A stretch of DNA of 64,000 nucleotides from Solenopsis invicta (GCF_016802725.1 NC_052668.1:26468501-26532500), one strand, 5' to 3'. Shown: positions 1 through 11,320, numbered from the stretch's first letter. The notes: a model not told the origin generated them from the sequence alone. Numbers and translations: made by a program.

Positions 1-306
1 CTTGGTCACTTGTCTTTTAATATATTTACTATTAAAATAAACTTTTAATGTATTATAAATTTTATTTAATAAAAACCAAAAAGGATGGGGAGGCTTTTCT
101 CCCCATCTTGCCCGACTGGTGGAGTAAGATGGGTATTCCCACGAGCAAGATAGAATACTTATGCGTTTTTAGCTTAATTTTTTTCTCATATGTTTCTTTG
201 GCTTTTACATAATTTTATTTTATACTTTTCGTGCTCTTTTTTTTCTTTTGTCGCCTGTTTTCTCGCTGTTATATCTTTTTGTAGTCATAAGAAAATTGCA
301 GAAAAA
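1..306. other. AT-rich flank, no gene seen
   Basis: No open reading frame, RNA gene or recognisable repeat was found here. The sequence is AT-rich with poly-T tracts and borders the foldback element that follows. Confidence 0.5.
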
Positions 307-317
307 TATAAATTATG

Positions 318-793
318 CTAGTAGCTCAGTGCTCGGAGTTAGTTGCTCATTTCGAGCCGATTCCTGAAGAGTGGCCCACTATTCCCCCACTACCGTTTGC
401 CGCTTGACGTTCGAGCCGACGATCACGCGGCTGGCGCTCTGCATCAGGAGCGTCTCTGAGTGAAAAATACGCTGGTAGCGTACTATTTGAGTAATTTGTC
501 ATAAAAAATTTTCCTTTTTACATAATTTTTATAAATAAAAATTTCTATTATTTACATATATATTTTTTGTAAAAATATAAATGATAATAATATACGATAA
601 TTAGAATTAAGATAAGTTTTTACAACAAATTTTTCGAATGGTACGCTACTAGCGTATTTTTACTCAGAGACGCTCCTGATGCAGAGCGCCTGCCGCGTGA
701 TCGCCGACTCGACAGTCGAGCGGCGAGCGGAGTGGGGGGACAGTGGGCGTCGCTTCAAGAATCGGCTCGAAATGAGCAACTAACTCCGAGCAC
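318..793. mobile_element. Foldback/MITE-like element with about 170-base inverted arms
   Basis: The left arm (about 329-505) and right arm (about 625-793) are imperfect inverted copies, including GTGCTCGGAGTTAGTTGCTC at the left and its complement at the right end. Both arms carry the block around GAGACGCTCCTGATGCAGAG. The middle (about 510-625) is AT-rich and non-coding. An 11-base direct repeat TATAAATTATG lies at 307-317 and 794-804, immediately outside the element, and looks like a target-site duplication. On the left, 11 extra bases (318-328) lie between that repeat and the inverted terminus. There is no transposase, so it is non-autonomous; the superfamily is not assigned. Confidence 0.75.
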
Positions 794-961
794 TATAAAT
801 TATGACACATCTCAATAACGCAGCTATCTATTTCGCTGACTCGTAGATAATTTTTAACAACCAAGAAGTCGCATCTAACACGTATGCTCAATTGTAATTT
901 CTGTATTTGAATTGCGCGATACAGGCAATACCCCGTCTTAACTTCCTACCCTTTTTTGCCC

Positions 962-1090
962 CACTTTCCCCTACACATGCAATCATAAAAAATTATTATG
1001 TAATAAGATAAAATCATTTGTAATCCGATGAAATCATATAAAATCAAATAACGTCATATAATCAGTAGGAAAACATTTTAGGTAAAATGA
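962..1090 (+). repeat. Remnant of the AATCA-rich element, receptor copy A unit
   Basis: Contains spaced AATCA-type motifs (GCAATCAT, GTAATCCGATGAAATCAT, AAAATCAAAT) that align with 6110-6230, 9700-9810 and 62305-62425. It is the end of the larger element seen at 28218-28955 and 61541-62425. Confidence 0.6.
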
Positions 1091-1094
1091 GAAA

Positions 1095-1480
1095 TTGGTC
1101 AAAAATCCACTTTTTGTTGAAAAAATCATATCTTCGCAACAAAAAACGTTTAAGGACTTTCAAATACGGCGTTTTAAAGCTAAAAAGTCACACTTCCAAA
1201 ATAAAATTTGGCAAAGTCATTCCTTTTAAAAAGAATAATTATGTAACATAAAGAATATGAGATATTTTTGGGCATCTAAAAATCCACTTTAAAAAAAAAA
1301 TCATATCTTTCCAACATATGATTTTTTTTAAAAAGTGGATTTTTAGATGCCCAAAACACTTTGAAGCACTTTACAATACGGCGTTTTAAAGCTAATGATT
1401 CATACTTTCAAAAAAAATTATATTATTGCCATTTCTATTAAAAAATGTACTTATGTAACAAGGCAAATATGAGGTATTTT
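1095..1480. repeat. Two-copy tandem repeat with a long perfect hairpin
   Basis: Two related units (about 1099-1265 and 1283-1480) share the blocks AATCCACTTT, ATCATATCTT and TACGGCGTTTTAAAGCTAA, then an end with TTATGTAACA and a GAGATATTT or GAGGTATTT block. At their junction, 1268-1357, lies a near-perfect inverted repeat with arms of about 40 bases (GGGCATCTAAAAATCCACTT and its complement) and a short loop. Non-coding. Confidence 0.65.
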
Positions 1481-1559
1481 TGATTAAATCATGTCTAAAA
1501 TTGAAAATTGATGTGTTTCATGATATATTTCGGAAAAACTCCCTTTTCTACAGCATTTT

Positions 1560-1905
1560 AAAGTATTCCAACCTTAGACAGAGTATATGCGAGTAACATC
1601 CGCAAACCGACCTGTTCGAACGTATTTTGTCCAGCTTTTTTATGTAAAATACTCACAAAAAAAGTTACACTTACACACTATATGGGTCGCATTGAGGGTC
1701 CCTAACAAAACTTTGCTGCTGTGCCGTTTAAATTCTAGTTGAACAAAAAAGTTTATCGACCATATCAATCGAAAGAGAAGATTTTAAATTTTTTTTACGT
1801 CTTGGTCCGAACCTCCTATCTTATTCCGTCTTCACATAGCAAGCGTTCAAAACTTCATATGGGGTCTCTCAGACCCACTTACGAGTTTAAGAGTTAATTT
1901 ATGTA
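1560..1905. other. Non-coding insert unique to copy A 5' flank
   Basis: This stretch has no counterpart upstream of copies B or C, so it was probably inserted after duplication. It carries two related phrases, TATGGGTCGCATTGAGGGTC (about 1681) and ATGGGGTCTCTCAGACCC (about 1859), that could be transposon termini, but no clear inverted repeat or coding region was found. Confidence 0.3.
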
Positions 1906-1918
1906 CTATATAATAATA

Positions 1919-2163
1919 CACTGAGAGAAATGTTTGGAAATCAATTAACGTTTGGTTGAATAATGATCAAATGAATTTTATAGTTATAATAACTAAATAT
2001 AATAGTTGTTTTAACTAAACAATTTATAGCCTTAACCAAATAATTATTTTCATACAACAAATTATAAAAAGTTTTGTTAAATGTAACTAAATTTTTGTTA
2101 CCACTAATTATAAAATTCAATTGATCATTATTCTACCAAACAATTTCTCTGTATTAGTGTACT
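1919..2163. mobile_element. Foldback MITE with TACACTGAGAGAAA-type ends
   Basis: The left end TACACTGAGAGAAATGTTTG and the right end (complement TACACTAATACAGAGAAAT) form imperfect inverted arms. They continue through GAATAATGATCAA and GAATTTTATA on both sides. The centre is AT-rich. It belongs to a loose family also seen at 18655-18935, 26440-26609, 32207-32637 and 37032-37264. Confidence 0.6.
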
Positions 2164-2431
2164 GTGTAAATACTTAAATTGTAGCAATATAAAAATTCCA
2201 ATATTTTAATAATATCGTAATACAATAGATCTATTAGCTTATGAAAAAATAATGTTACTTTTGTAACTCTTTAAATCTTATCACTATCTTTTACTGTTTA
2301 TATCTGCACGTTTTAAGCCTGATTAAATACTTTATTAATTAAAAGTATTAAAATGCGATTAAAATCGATAAAGTATTAAAATACATTTTACTTTAATAAA
2401 TTAAATGAATTCTCTAATATCGTGCTAAACT

Positions 2432-2490
2432 TATAAATGGCACGCAAGTTAATATTGCACAAGTAGAACGTTCTTTATTGTGCACGAAGC
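2432..2490 (+). promoter_or_regulatory. Core promoter of receptor copy A
   Basis: TATAAAT at 2432-2438 is followed by GCACGCAA and, about 20 bases further, GCACAAGTAGAACGTTCTT, close to the expected transcription start. The same TATA and the same downstream element occur at nearly the same distance before the ATG of copies B, C and D (227-232 bases from TATA to ATG), while the sequence around them has drifted. The function is inferred from this conservation. Confidence 0.6.
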
Positions 2491-2658
2491 ATTGGGACAA
2501 ATTCGTAAGCGCTTCTCAGAGTGTTTTGCTTCCAGACAAGATTTACTATTTTTCCTATAAAATATTGTGTATTGCAAGGATCTGTAATATGTAATCAGCA
2601 ACCATACTTTTGTTTGCAAAATAATAAGAGCCGACTAGCAAGATAATAAGAAGCGAAA

Positions 2659-4289
2659 ATGGAGGAGAAGATCCATGTGCAAGTGAAAGACAACTCGTCA
2701 GTAGAGCGCATTTTACGTCCAATAACGTACATCTCCTGGCTCCTGGGTGTTGGTGTAGCACATCCGCGAAAGTGTCCCAAAGCTATGACAATAATCATAC
2801 GTATTATTCACATAGCTGTGTGTTCCTACGTCATGATAACAGACGAAAATGTTATCTTCCCTCTTCCATTTTTTCTTCGTAAAAATTTCCCTTATAAATC
2901 CCCACTATTTATCCCCACTTTTATCAATTGTATCAACAGTACCGATAGTAAGAATTATTACCAGGGGTACCAATATTTACAAAATCTAAATAGGATGGTG
3001 TGTTATATATCAACCTTTTATTATATTTATTATGGAATCAGGCAATACACCAAGTGGCCAGAACTGATGGATAGATTGAAAGAACTTGATCTGAAGATCA
3101 GAGAAGAAATATCCATGAATGACCGGTCTATAAAAATTGTCGAAGCACTAGCAGTTTTCATAACGTTCATTTTTTTTCCTTTGGTGCCGATTGTTAGAGT
3201 TCTGTATGATGACCTTATCTTATACCCAGTTATACCATTTGGAATTTGTAAAATAGACATTCTGTTTTACTTCATGTTAGCGCAGTTGTTGATTAACAGC
3301 TTCGTCTTCGACGTTGTCGTCTATGTGTTATATTGCAGATTTCAAACAGTAAATAAATTGATTGGCAAATTGGATAAGTTATCCGATGTGCAATGGATCG
3401 CGTTCAAAATTAGACGCATCAGAAGATTGCATGCCGGTGAGTCTTTGCAAATATTATATATCTCAATAATGTAAATTTATATGGCTCCAAATATTATTTA
3501 ATATACTATCTATAAAAACTTTGCAATAATATTATATTCAAACTGTAAATTCTATTTTACAGATATTTGTGATCTCGCCAGCATGGTAAACGATAGTCAT
3601 GGTGTTCATCTTCTCTTTTGCTTCGTGAATTGCTTTACCATGTCTACAGCTTCACTATACTATCTTTCCCATGTCATGAAGGATATCCACCGGTTATTGC
3701 TGATACGTCATTTTATTTACATAGTATATTGCATGCAATTCTGCCTAATGTGTTGGATTTGCACACTCGCGTGTGAAGAATCTAATAGGACTGGCAGTAT
3801 CATGCACAAAGCTATATTGAATTGTCAACCTGTGAATTTTGATAATTACGAGACGAGTAATCAATCAAGTCTAGAAATGCTATCTGCACTGGAAGATCTG
3901 AACAACGAGCAGAATTCTAATTGTAGCAGCAGTCACAATCCGTATGTCGAGGAAAATTTTTTGCGCAGAAATCTGGACCTAGAGTGTGTCACAAAAGAAG
4001 TCAATGATTTTTCGATTCAACTGCAGCAAAATCGAATAGCATTTACGGCCTACAATTTTTTTGAAATAAACAATGTTTCGTTCGGTTTTGTAAGTATATA
4101 ATTTACTTACTTTATTACAATTTCCGCAGAAGAAGACCTCCTTTCCATTTGCAATGTTAATAATAAATACAAGTTATCAGAACAATTAAATAAAGTAAAC
4201 TTGCTTTTCAGGTTGTCTGGGTGATCGTCACTTATCTAATTTTAATTCTACAATTATATCCAGCACCAATTATCCAATTAAACAGCTAA
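2659..4289 (+). CDS. Gustatory receptor (7tm_7 family), copy A, three exons, intact
   Basis: Predicted seven-transmembrane insect gustatory receptor of 460 residues, acting as a ligand-gated channel subunit at the dendrite membrane of chemosensory neurons. Exons: 2659-3436, 3563-4089 and 4212-4289, with GT-AG introns in phase 1 and phase 0. Donors are GTGAGT and GTAAGT; acceptors are TTTTACAG and CTTTTCAG. Seen: the N-terminal ILRPITYISWLLG block (about residues 18-30), hydrophobic segments near 42-60, 113-127, 160-185 and 198-226, exon 2 opening with a CDLASMVND block followed by two more hydrophobic segments, and the terminal TYLILILQL, which fits the family's TYhhhhhQF signature. Exon 2 has a hydrophilic loop rich in Asn and Ser. 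The start ATG follows CGAAA and is conserved among the copies. Copy A has about 30 more residues in the first extracellular loop than copy B. The ligand is unknown. Confidence 0.88.
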
Positions 4290-4727
4290 AACCAACGTTG
4301 CCATAAATGACGCGTAAGTAATTGTGGCCTTATTAGGTTCAAATAGTGGCTCATTCCCGATACAATATAACTTACTGATTTACATTGATTTAATTAAAAA
4401 TTAAAACTTTACGAAGACATCAATCTGCAGAAAGTACTGTATATACGTATAGATGTACGCGTCTAGTGCCTTCAGTCTTCTAAATGTTACACAGCGCTGT
4501 TGATTATCCTAATCGCTATTCTGATGCAACACATGTAATATCCTCACAGAAATAATTTCTAATAACAAGAGTAAAAATATTTTTGACGCAATTAATGTAG
4601 TTCCAACTTTATGCAGTATAAAAGTAACGCAATATTAAGATGAAGTCTAAAATTCCTTTTCTCTTCTATCAAATTAAAGAATGATTTATTTGATTTGGAA
4701 TAAGAGTAACATGTATAAATTTTAATG
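4290..4727 (+). repeat. Duplicated 3' flank of receptor copy A
   Basis: Non-coding block that aligns closely with about 13080-13600 behind copy C. Shared phrases include ATATAACTTACTGATTTACA and the stretch around GAAAGTACTGTA. It shows that the duplicated unit extends beyond the gene. The block is missing or strongly diverged behind copy B. Confidence 0.6.
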
Positions 4728-4729
4728 TA

Positions 4730-5631
4730 GAGGAGAAGAGGGTATTATGGCAACTGTCGACAATATGATCATCTTTATTATCTCCGTTATAAAGTGACGT
4801 ATTCTAACAATTGTTTATGGAGTTATTCGTTTAGTAGCTCGCAATTTTTTAGTTATAAAAATATGGTAATATATAATAACAGACAATTATTATAAGTTAT
4901 TTTTGCTTTTGAGCACTCTTAAAGTTTGTCAAGGTACACTTTTAACCTTTAATTACACATACTTTCTCATTATTCTTAAACTTGAGTGTATTATCACACA
5001 AAGGTACATACACTCGATTATTTTGCTATTATTTAACTTTTTATTTGGTTGTACACACTTCGAGATATAAAAAATTAAATCAATAACATGGAATTGTGTT
5101 AATATGATTTTTTAAGCAAAATTTTTATATTGAAATATTTGGTCGATAAATTGATTGTTATTCTAGAGGGCAATGTATAAAAACATTAGAGACATCATTT
5201 TATGCTTGTTGTTTAATGTTAAACAATGATAAATTGATATTTCTATTGAAATTTGTAATGGTCTTTTTAAAGTTTCTGAACGCAAAAATATTTTAAATCA
5301 AAAAAATTCTAAATAATGGAAAATTTTAAAAATATTACAATATTTTGTAACAAGATATTGTGTTTCTTTTAAACTAAACCATTTTCTTCAAATTATTATT
5401 ATGAATAGCTGTATTACAATCATTTTTTTTCTTCCACCGATTATGCAGTGCATTAGATTTTTATAAATCACGTCCTAAATAATAAATATTTCATTACATT
5501 GAGTCTATAATCCATCTGTCAAATAACAATCTGACAAATGTAATCGTTCAAATTTTAATTGAAAATATTAATTATAAACAAAGTTATTCAATAAAATAGA
5601 AATGAGTGCCATATTATGCCATCTTCTCCTC
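4730..5631. mobile_element. Non-autonomous TA-target transposon, 902 bases
   Basis: The ends are inverted: GAGGAGAAGAGGGTATTATGG at the left (first 21 bases) and the complement of GCCATCTTCTCCTC at the right. TA flanks both sides (4728-4729, 5632-5633). Behind copy C the same site is empty (ATTGTATATATTCC near 13608), which confirms insertion and TA duplication. The interior has no open frame. It is related to 14575-15727 and 46715-47460, in the reverse orientation. TA targeting suggests a Tc1/mariner-type transposase acting in trans. Confidence 0.8.
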
Positions 5632-5633
5632 TA

Positions 5634-6105
5634 TATATCCTTACATTCAGAATAAAAATTTGCTCGATGTTATAACATACGATGGTTAATCGTTACGCAG
5701 TTTCGGACACCACCGACACGGGACCGACGCGGACAAGCGTTCTCTCGTAAGAAAGATTCGCACCGCGATTGTTCGTTGTTTATGGTACTTGTGCTTCGAT
5801 CTGATTTGATCTGGTTTACGTGTTTTGTTGTATTTCCGTAATAAAATTTCTTTTGTAAGCAATGAGAGAGAATTTCTTCTTCACGATTGCGCGAGTACCG
5901 TGGGTAAATTCTAGTTCCCGGCAATAGTGAAGACAACAATATGTTATCGAAGAGATGAAATACATGCAATTAAAGCATATTATTTATATAATGTGTATGA
6001 AATTAGTTTTTTTATTGATTTCCACAAATGCGTTATAGAATTTGATAACTTTTCTGTTATTCGTTTAACACAATCAAGAAATGTGATGACAGAAAATGTG
6101 AAGTC
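5634..6105 (+). repeat. Duplicated distal 3' flank of copy A
   Basis: Aligns with about 13615-14045 behind copy C, sharing GAATAAAAATTTGCTCGAT, GTATGAAATTAGTTTTTT-like and GCATATTATTTA blocks. Non-coding in both places, as stops interrupt different frames. Only the duplication itself is informative. Confidence 0.6.
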
Positions 6106-6235
6106 TGATAATTACATATGCAATCATGAAAAATTATTGTGTAATTAGATAAAATCATTTGTAATCAGATGAAATCATATAAAATCAAATGAAATCAGGA
6201 AATCAGTAAGACAACATTTTAGATAACATTATATG
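6106..6235 (+). repeat. Remnant of the AATCA-rich element, receptor copy B unit
   Basis: Series of AATCA motifs (GCAATCATGAAAAATTATTG, GTAATCAGATGAAATCATAT, AAAATCAAATGAAATCAGG) matching the same remnant before copies A, C and D. It marks the 5' part of the duplicated receptor unit. Confidence 0.65.
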
Positions 6236-7104
6236 TTAATATGTCATTAAGAATGTCATATGTTATTGAACTTATATAAGTGTAACATTACATGACTTTA
6301 TTATCCACATTGCGTTTTTGTGAAGAAGAAGAAAACATAGTTAGTCCACGTTAAGTACACATGTACCCAGTACGATCTGAATGAGACTTTTCCTAAAAAT
6401 CAACACTGAAAAATATTTGACTAATAGGTAAATATTTGACTAATAGGCTGTATACAGTACTATGTAGTGTTACCTTAGTATATCTGAATTAGTCTCTCTT
6501 ATTATGTCCTTTTTATTTAACAAAATTCGAATTTTTTCAGCCAGGGATACTTTTGATTTCGTAAATACGTATAAGACAAATATATTTATATTTAAAAAAC
6601 GTTATATTCAAATAAATGAATTTTAACACTCTACAAAGAGTAATATATAAATATTAACTAATTGTAAAAGAATTACAATTTGTATTCTTTCTATTCTCAT
6701 GGAATGTTCTATTTTCTATTAATTACATACGTATTGATACTCAAGAAAAACCATGAAAAATTAGTAATTTCTTCAGAAAGAGAATATTTATTTAATTAAT
6801 GTACATTATATTAATAGATATACGGTGTAAAATAATATAAAAACTTAAATTGTAACAATATAAAAATTTTAATATTTTAATAATATAACAATACAATACA
6901 ACTGTCAGCTTATGAAAAAATAATTAACTTTTGTAATTTTTTAAATTTTACCACTATCTTCCATTGATTACATCTGCACGTCCTATACTTGATTAACTAC
7001 TTTATTAATTAAGTATTAAAATGCGATTAAAATCAATAAAGTATTAAAATGCATTTTACTTTAATAAATTAAATGCATTTAATTTGCTAACATCGTGCTA
7101 AACT
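6236..7104 (+). repeat. Duplicated 5' flank of copy B, no gene
   Basis: AT-rich, non-coding. It aligns with the regions before copy C (about 9826-11258) and copy D (about 62430-63528), for example around TTTAACAAAATTCGAATTTT and GATACTTTTGATTTCGTAAA. At about 6511 it shows the empty site of the TTAA element found at 62791-62943. Confidence 0.6.
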
Positions 7105-7165
7105 TATAAATGGCACGTAATTTAATGTTGCACAAGTAGAACGTTCTTCGTTCTGCACAAAGCAT
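7105..7165 (+). promoter_or_regulatory. Core promoter of receptor copy B
   Basis: TATAAAT at 7105-7111 is followed by GGCACGTAATTTAATG and GCACAAGTAGAACGTTCTTC, 228 bases before the ATG. The layout is identical in copies A, C and D. Confidence 0.6.
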
Positions 7166-7332
7166 TAGGAAAAATTCGCGACGTGCGAGCTTCTGAGTGT
7201 TTCACTTTTAGACAAGAGTTATTAATTTTTTCTATAAAGTATTCTGTATCACAATGATCTTTAATATGTAATCAGCCATACTTTTGTTTGAAATATAATA
7301 AGTGTCGATCAGCAGAATACTAAAAAGCGAAA

Positions 7333-8865
7333 ATGAAGGAAAAAGTCCGTGGACAAGTGAAAGACAATTCGCAGACAATAGAGCGCATTTTACGTCCAAT
7401 AACGTACATCTCTTGGCTCCTGGGTGTCGGCGTTGCACATCCGCGAAAGTGTCCCAAAACTATAACGATAATCATACGTATAATTTACATGGCTGTGTGT
7501 TCCTATGTCATGACATACAACACAGAATATTTCTTTCCTTTTCTATTTTTTCCTAAAGATTCCATGGGTCCATTTCCATACCATCATCTATACTATCTAA
7601 ATAGGATGACGTGTTGTGTATCAGTATATTATTGTACTTATCACGGAATCAACCAATATAACAAGTGGCCGGAACTGATGGATAGATTCAAAGAACTCGA
7701 TCAGAAGATTAAGAAAGAAATATCCACGAAGAATTGGTCCATAAAAATTATTGAAGTGCTAGCAATTTTTACAACGTTTATTTTCTGTCCTTTGATGCCG
7801 ATTATTCAAGCTCTGTATTATTTACTATATTCAGTAGAAACACAAGAATCGCTGTTGAACTACATATTATTAGCACAGTCGTTGATCAACAGCTTCGTCT
7901 TCGTCGTTATCGTCTCCGTATTATATTGCAGATTTCAAACAATAAATAAATTGATCGGCCAGTTGGAGAAGTTATCTGATGTGCAATGGATCGCGTTCAA
8001 GGTTAAACGCATCAGAAAAATACATGCTGGTAAGTTTTCGAGAATACTACTTTTATACAATTTGATAATATATATTTATATAGCTCAAAATATACTTTAA
8101 TATGATCTTTGAAAAAATTACAATGATATTATAGTCGAATTGTAAATTCTGTGCAGATATTTGTGATCTCGCCAGCATGGTAAACGACATTCACGGTCTT
8201 CATCTTCTCTTCTGCTCCGGCCATTGCTTCATCAAGACTATAACCTCAATATTCTATCTTTTTAATTTAATGAAGGGTAACCACTGCTTAACGATACTTC
8301 ATTTTTTATGCATTGTATATTTCATGCAATTCTGCCTGATTTGTTGGATTTGCACACTCACATGTCAAGAATCCAGCAAGACCGGCAGAATCATGCACAA
8401 AGTTATATTGAATTGCCAGCCTATGAATCTTGATAATTATGAGGCGAGTAATCAATCGAGTCTAGAAATGCTATCTGCACTAGAAAATTGGAACAGCGAG
8501 CAGAATTCTTATTGTAGCAGCAGTTACAATTCATATGTCGTGGAAAATTTTTTGCCCAGAAGTCTGGACCGAGAATGTGTCACGAAAGAAGTCAATGATT
8601 TTTCGACTCATCTGCAGCAGAATCAATTAGTATTTACGGCCTACAATTTCTTTGAAATAAACAATACTTCGTTCAGTTGTGTGAGTATATAATTTACTTA
8701 CTTCATTACAACTTCTATAGAAGAGAAGCTCCTTTTGAATTGCAATGTAAATAATAGATACAAGTTATTAAAACAATTAAATAAAGTAAATTTATTATTT
8801 TTCAGTTTGTCGGGCTGACAGTCACTTATCTCATTATCTTCCAACAATTATACCTGTTCGGATAA
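7333..8865 (+). CDS. Gustatory receptor (7tm_7 family), copy B, three exons, intact
   Basis: Predicted gustatory receptor of 426 residues, closely related to copy A. Exons: 7333-8029, 8157-8680 and 8806-8865. Introns have the same positions and phases as in copy A; donors are GTAAGT and GTGAGT, acceptors GTGCAG and TTTCAG. The N-terminus keeps ERILRPITYISWLLGVGVAH; exon 2 opens with ICDLASMVNDIHGLHLLF; the last exon carries TYLIIFQQLYLFG, matching the TYhhhhhQF end motif. The segment after the first membrane span is shorter than in copy A and diverges most, as expected for an extracellular part. No disruption is seen, so it is probably functional. The alternative, an odorant receptor, fits the C-terminus less well. 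Confidence 0.88.
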
Positions 8866-9689
8866 AGTTTATTTGTGAACGTTACACATTACATTGTAAG
8901 ATTTCGCGTACTGACACCAACTTTGTTTGTAAAATCAATGTCCGTCTTGGCTCATGTGAGTTAGTCTTGTTATATTTTGTCGCAAACACTAAATATACAA
9001 AAGTAACAAGTTTAATTGAGTATTCTTAATGATCAAGCGTATTCTGCGATTAACTCTAACAATACAGATATCTAATTTACAAAAAATAATAAAAATGTAT
9101 TTAAAGCGTTTGAAAATGTGTTGAAATTCCAAGTCATGTTTTTATTGTATTATAGTACCAACTGTAAATGTTTCTTCTTTTTCTAAAAATATCTATATAT
9201 CTATGTTTATATTGTATAACAATATTGTAAAAACAATTAGTAATTGGAAATTAAGCTACTGAAAGCCAGTGCAAGTAAAAGTGCGCAAGTATTAGTATTA
9301 TACAAATTATTTATTTATTATGAATTATACAAACAAACATTTCAACTCTTTTTGGAGTCATCTTCAGCATTTTATGTAAAAGAAATTATCCAGCCCACAT
9401 CAGTACATAACGCACTATTCAAATCATCAATGATATGCCAAATCCGTAATGGCATCTTTATTATAGTGTCGACGGAATTGACACTTCTCCATTAGAACTA
9501 ATGAAGACTTGTTGAAGCTTTGGATAGAGTACTTTTAATGGGAATAATTTCCTGTCTAATCGAGAACTTTTCGCTTCGTAACGACACGTGCACTTTGTTT
9601 CAAGTAAGCCTGTTTACTGGAAGTAGCCAATAGAAATTTGCAAAAAATAATGGTGTTTCTGGTCAAATAAAAGAATTTTTATTTACAAG
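8866..9689. other. 3' flank of copy B, mostly unique
   Basis: Only a short block (about 9090-9135, GTTTGAAAATGTGTTGA-like) matches the copy C flank. The rest differs from copies A and C, so this unit probably suffered a replacement or insertion. A frame of about 80 codons at 9244-9495 resembles no protein I recognise and is not called. Confidence 0.4.
9340..9367 (-). other. Hammerhead-core-like motif in a repeat remnant
   Basis: On the - strand the sequence reads CTGAAGA, then ACTC-loop-GAGT (a 4-base-pair stem), then GAAA. This fits the core of hammerhead ribozymes (CUGANGA, stem II, GAAA), known from Penelope-like and other retroelements. Stems I and III were not identified, so it may be a decayed retroelement tail without activity. 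Confidence 0.3.
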
Positions 9690-9830
9690 ATATCTGATAA
9701 TTATATACGCAAACGTGTAAAATTATTGTGTAATTAAATGGAAACATTTGTAATCAGATGAAGTTATATTAAATTAAATAAAGTCACGTATCCAGTAAAA
9801 CAACTATTTAAGGAATTACCTCCTCTGTGT
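9690..9830 (+). repeat. Remnant of the AATCA-rich element, receptor copy C unit
   Basis: Diverged copy of the motif series (GTAAAATTATTGTGTAATTA, GTAATCAGATGAAGTTATAT) at the head of the copy C unit. It is homologous to 6106-6235 and 62305-62425. Confidence 0.55.
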
Positions 9831-10315
9831 AATCTTATATGTTAATATGTCATTAAAAATGTTATATATTAATAAACTTATGTAAGTGTAACATTGGATC
9901 ACTTTATTATCCATTTTTCTAACACTTTTTTTGTGAAAAAGAAGAAAGTATAATTCTATATTGAATACACATGTTCTCCGTACGACCTAAATGAACCATT
10001 TTTTAAAAATCTTCACCGTAAAATCTTAACGTAAATTAGAAATTGTTCCACATTTTAAATTAATGTTAAAAACGATCCCTATTTTGAATTTGGCTATAAG
10101 TTTTTAATTTTGCAATCTGTAAAGAAATTAGAAAAAAATCGCGAAGCTTAGATAGGCCATATACAGTATGTACTGTTACCTTAGTATATTTCTATTATAT
10201 AGAGTCTTCTATTATGTCCTTTCTATTTAACAAAATTCGAATTTTTTTATTCAAGGATACTTTTGATTTCGTAAATATGTAACAAATTTTTTAATTTAAA
10301 AACGTTATATTTGAA

Positions 10316-10765
10316 GAATAGTACAATATGCAACATGGGACCGAGCTTTGCCGTTTTCGACTGAGGACGATGTTTTCAGTATGACGCGTAGCGTAGTCGA
10401 GTGCTGAAAACAGCGTCCGAAGTCGAAAACACGCTCGGCCCCAAGTTGTATTCGATATTTTATAGTATTTTAAGGAAGTACGTTTTTCGCGGCATTCCAG
10501 GGAGAACTAGCGTGTGGCATTTTCTTGTCACTGTCTGTCTTATGAGAGAGATCAGTGTACTACCTTGGTTCATGCATTTCGATCCTACACTCAGTGCATG
10601 CGTCACAAAATGTGCGGAGTCACTTGACAAAAGTGCGCATGCGGAACCGTACGAGAATCTTGATTTTGCCGATTTTGCCGTCCACGGATGGCAATATCCC
10701 AAAGATTGCTTATTTACGATCATGTTACCAACTGTCCCAGAATGTCGTAAAAAACGTGCTTTCTT
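10316..10765. mobile_element. Composite insertion upstream of copy C (two nested inverted-repeat elements)
   Basis: Absent from the aligned flanks of copies A and B, which run directly from the AAACGTTATATT-like block to TTAATTTTAACACT-like sequence. The first part (about 10325-10455) is a hairpin whose arms contain CCGTTTTCGACTGAGGACG and the complement of CGTCCGAAGTCGAAAACAC. The second part (about 10480-10760) has imperfect inverted ends with GTACGTTTTTCGCGGCATTC and, at the right, GAATGTCGTAAAAAACGTGC. A frame of 123 codons crosses the insertion but resembles no transposase. Confidence 0.6.
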
Positions 10766-11258
10766 TGGATAAATTAATTTTAACACTTTTCATACAGTAA
10801 TATTTAAATATTAACTGTAAATAGATTATAATTTGTATTCTTTTTTTTTATTATTGAATTTATTTTCTGTTAATGTATTACGTTTGTTTTGATACTCAAG
10901 AAAAAGCACAAAAAGTTGGTAACTTCTTCAAAAAGAGAATATTTATTTAATTATTGTACATTAAATTAACAGATATACGTTGTAAAATAATATAAATATT
11001 TAATTTAAAAATATAAAAATTCCATTATTTTAATAATTTTGTAGTACAACACATCCATCTTCTTATAATAAAATAATTTTATTTTTGTAATTTTTTAAAC
11101 TTGATCACTATCTTTTATAGTTGATATTTGCACGTTCTAAGCTTGATAAACTATTTTATTAATTAAGTATTAAAATGCAATTAAAATTGATTAAGTATTA
11201 AAGTACATTTTACTTTAATAAATTAAATTCATTTAATTTGCTAATGTTGTGTTAAACT

Positions 11259-11320
11259 TATAAATGACACGCAATATAACGTTGCACAAGTAGAACGCGC
11301 TTCGTTGTGCAAGAAGCATC
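11259..11320 (+). promoter_or_regulatory. Core promoter of receptor copy C
   Basis: TATAAAT at 11259-11265 is followed by GACACGCAATATAACG and GCACAAGTAGAACGCGCTTC, 232 bases before the ATG. It is as well preserved as in the intact genes although the coding sequence is broken, so the gene may still be transcribed. Confidence 0.55.

Noticed and set aside
10401..10772. Frame of 123 codons before receptor copy C
   Set aside because: Crosses two inverted-repeat elements absent from paralogous flanks; not similar to any transposase I know.
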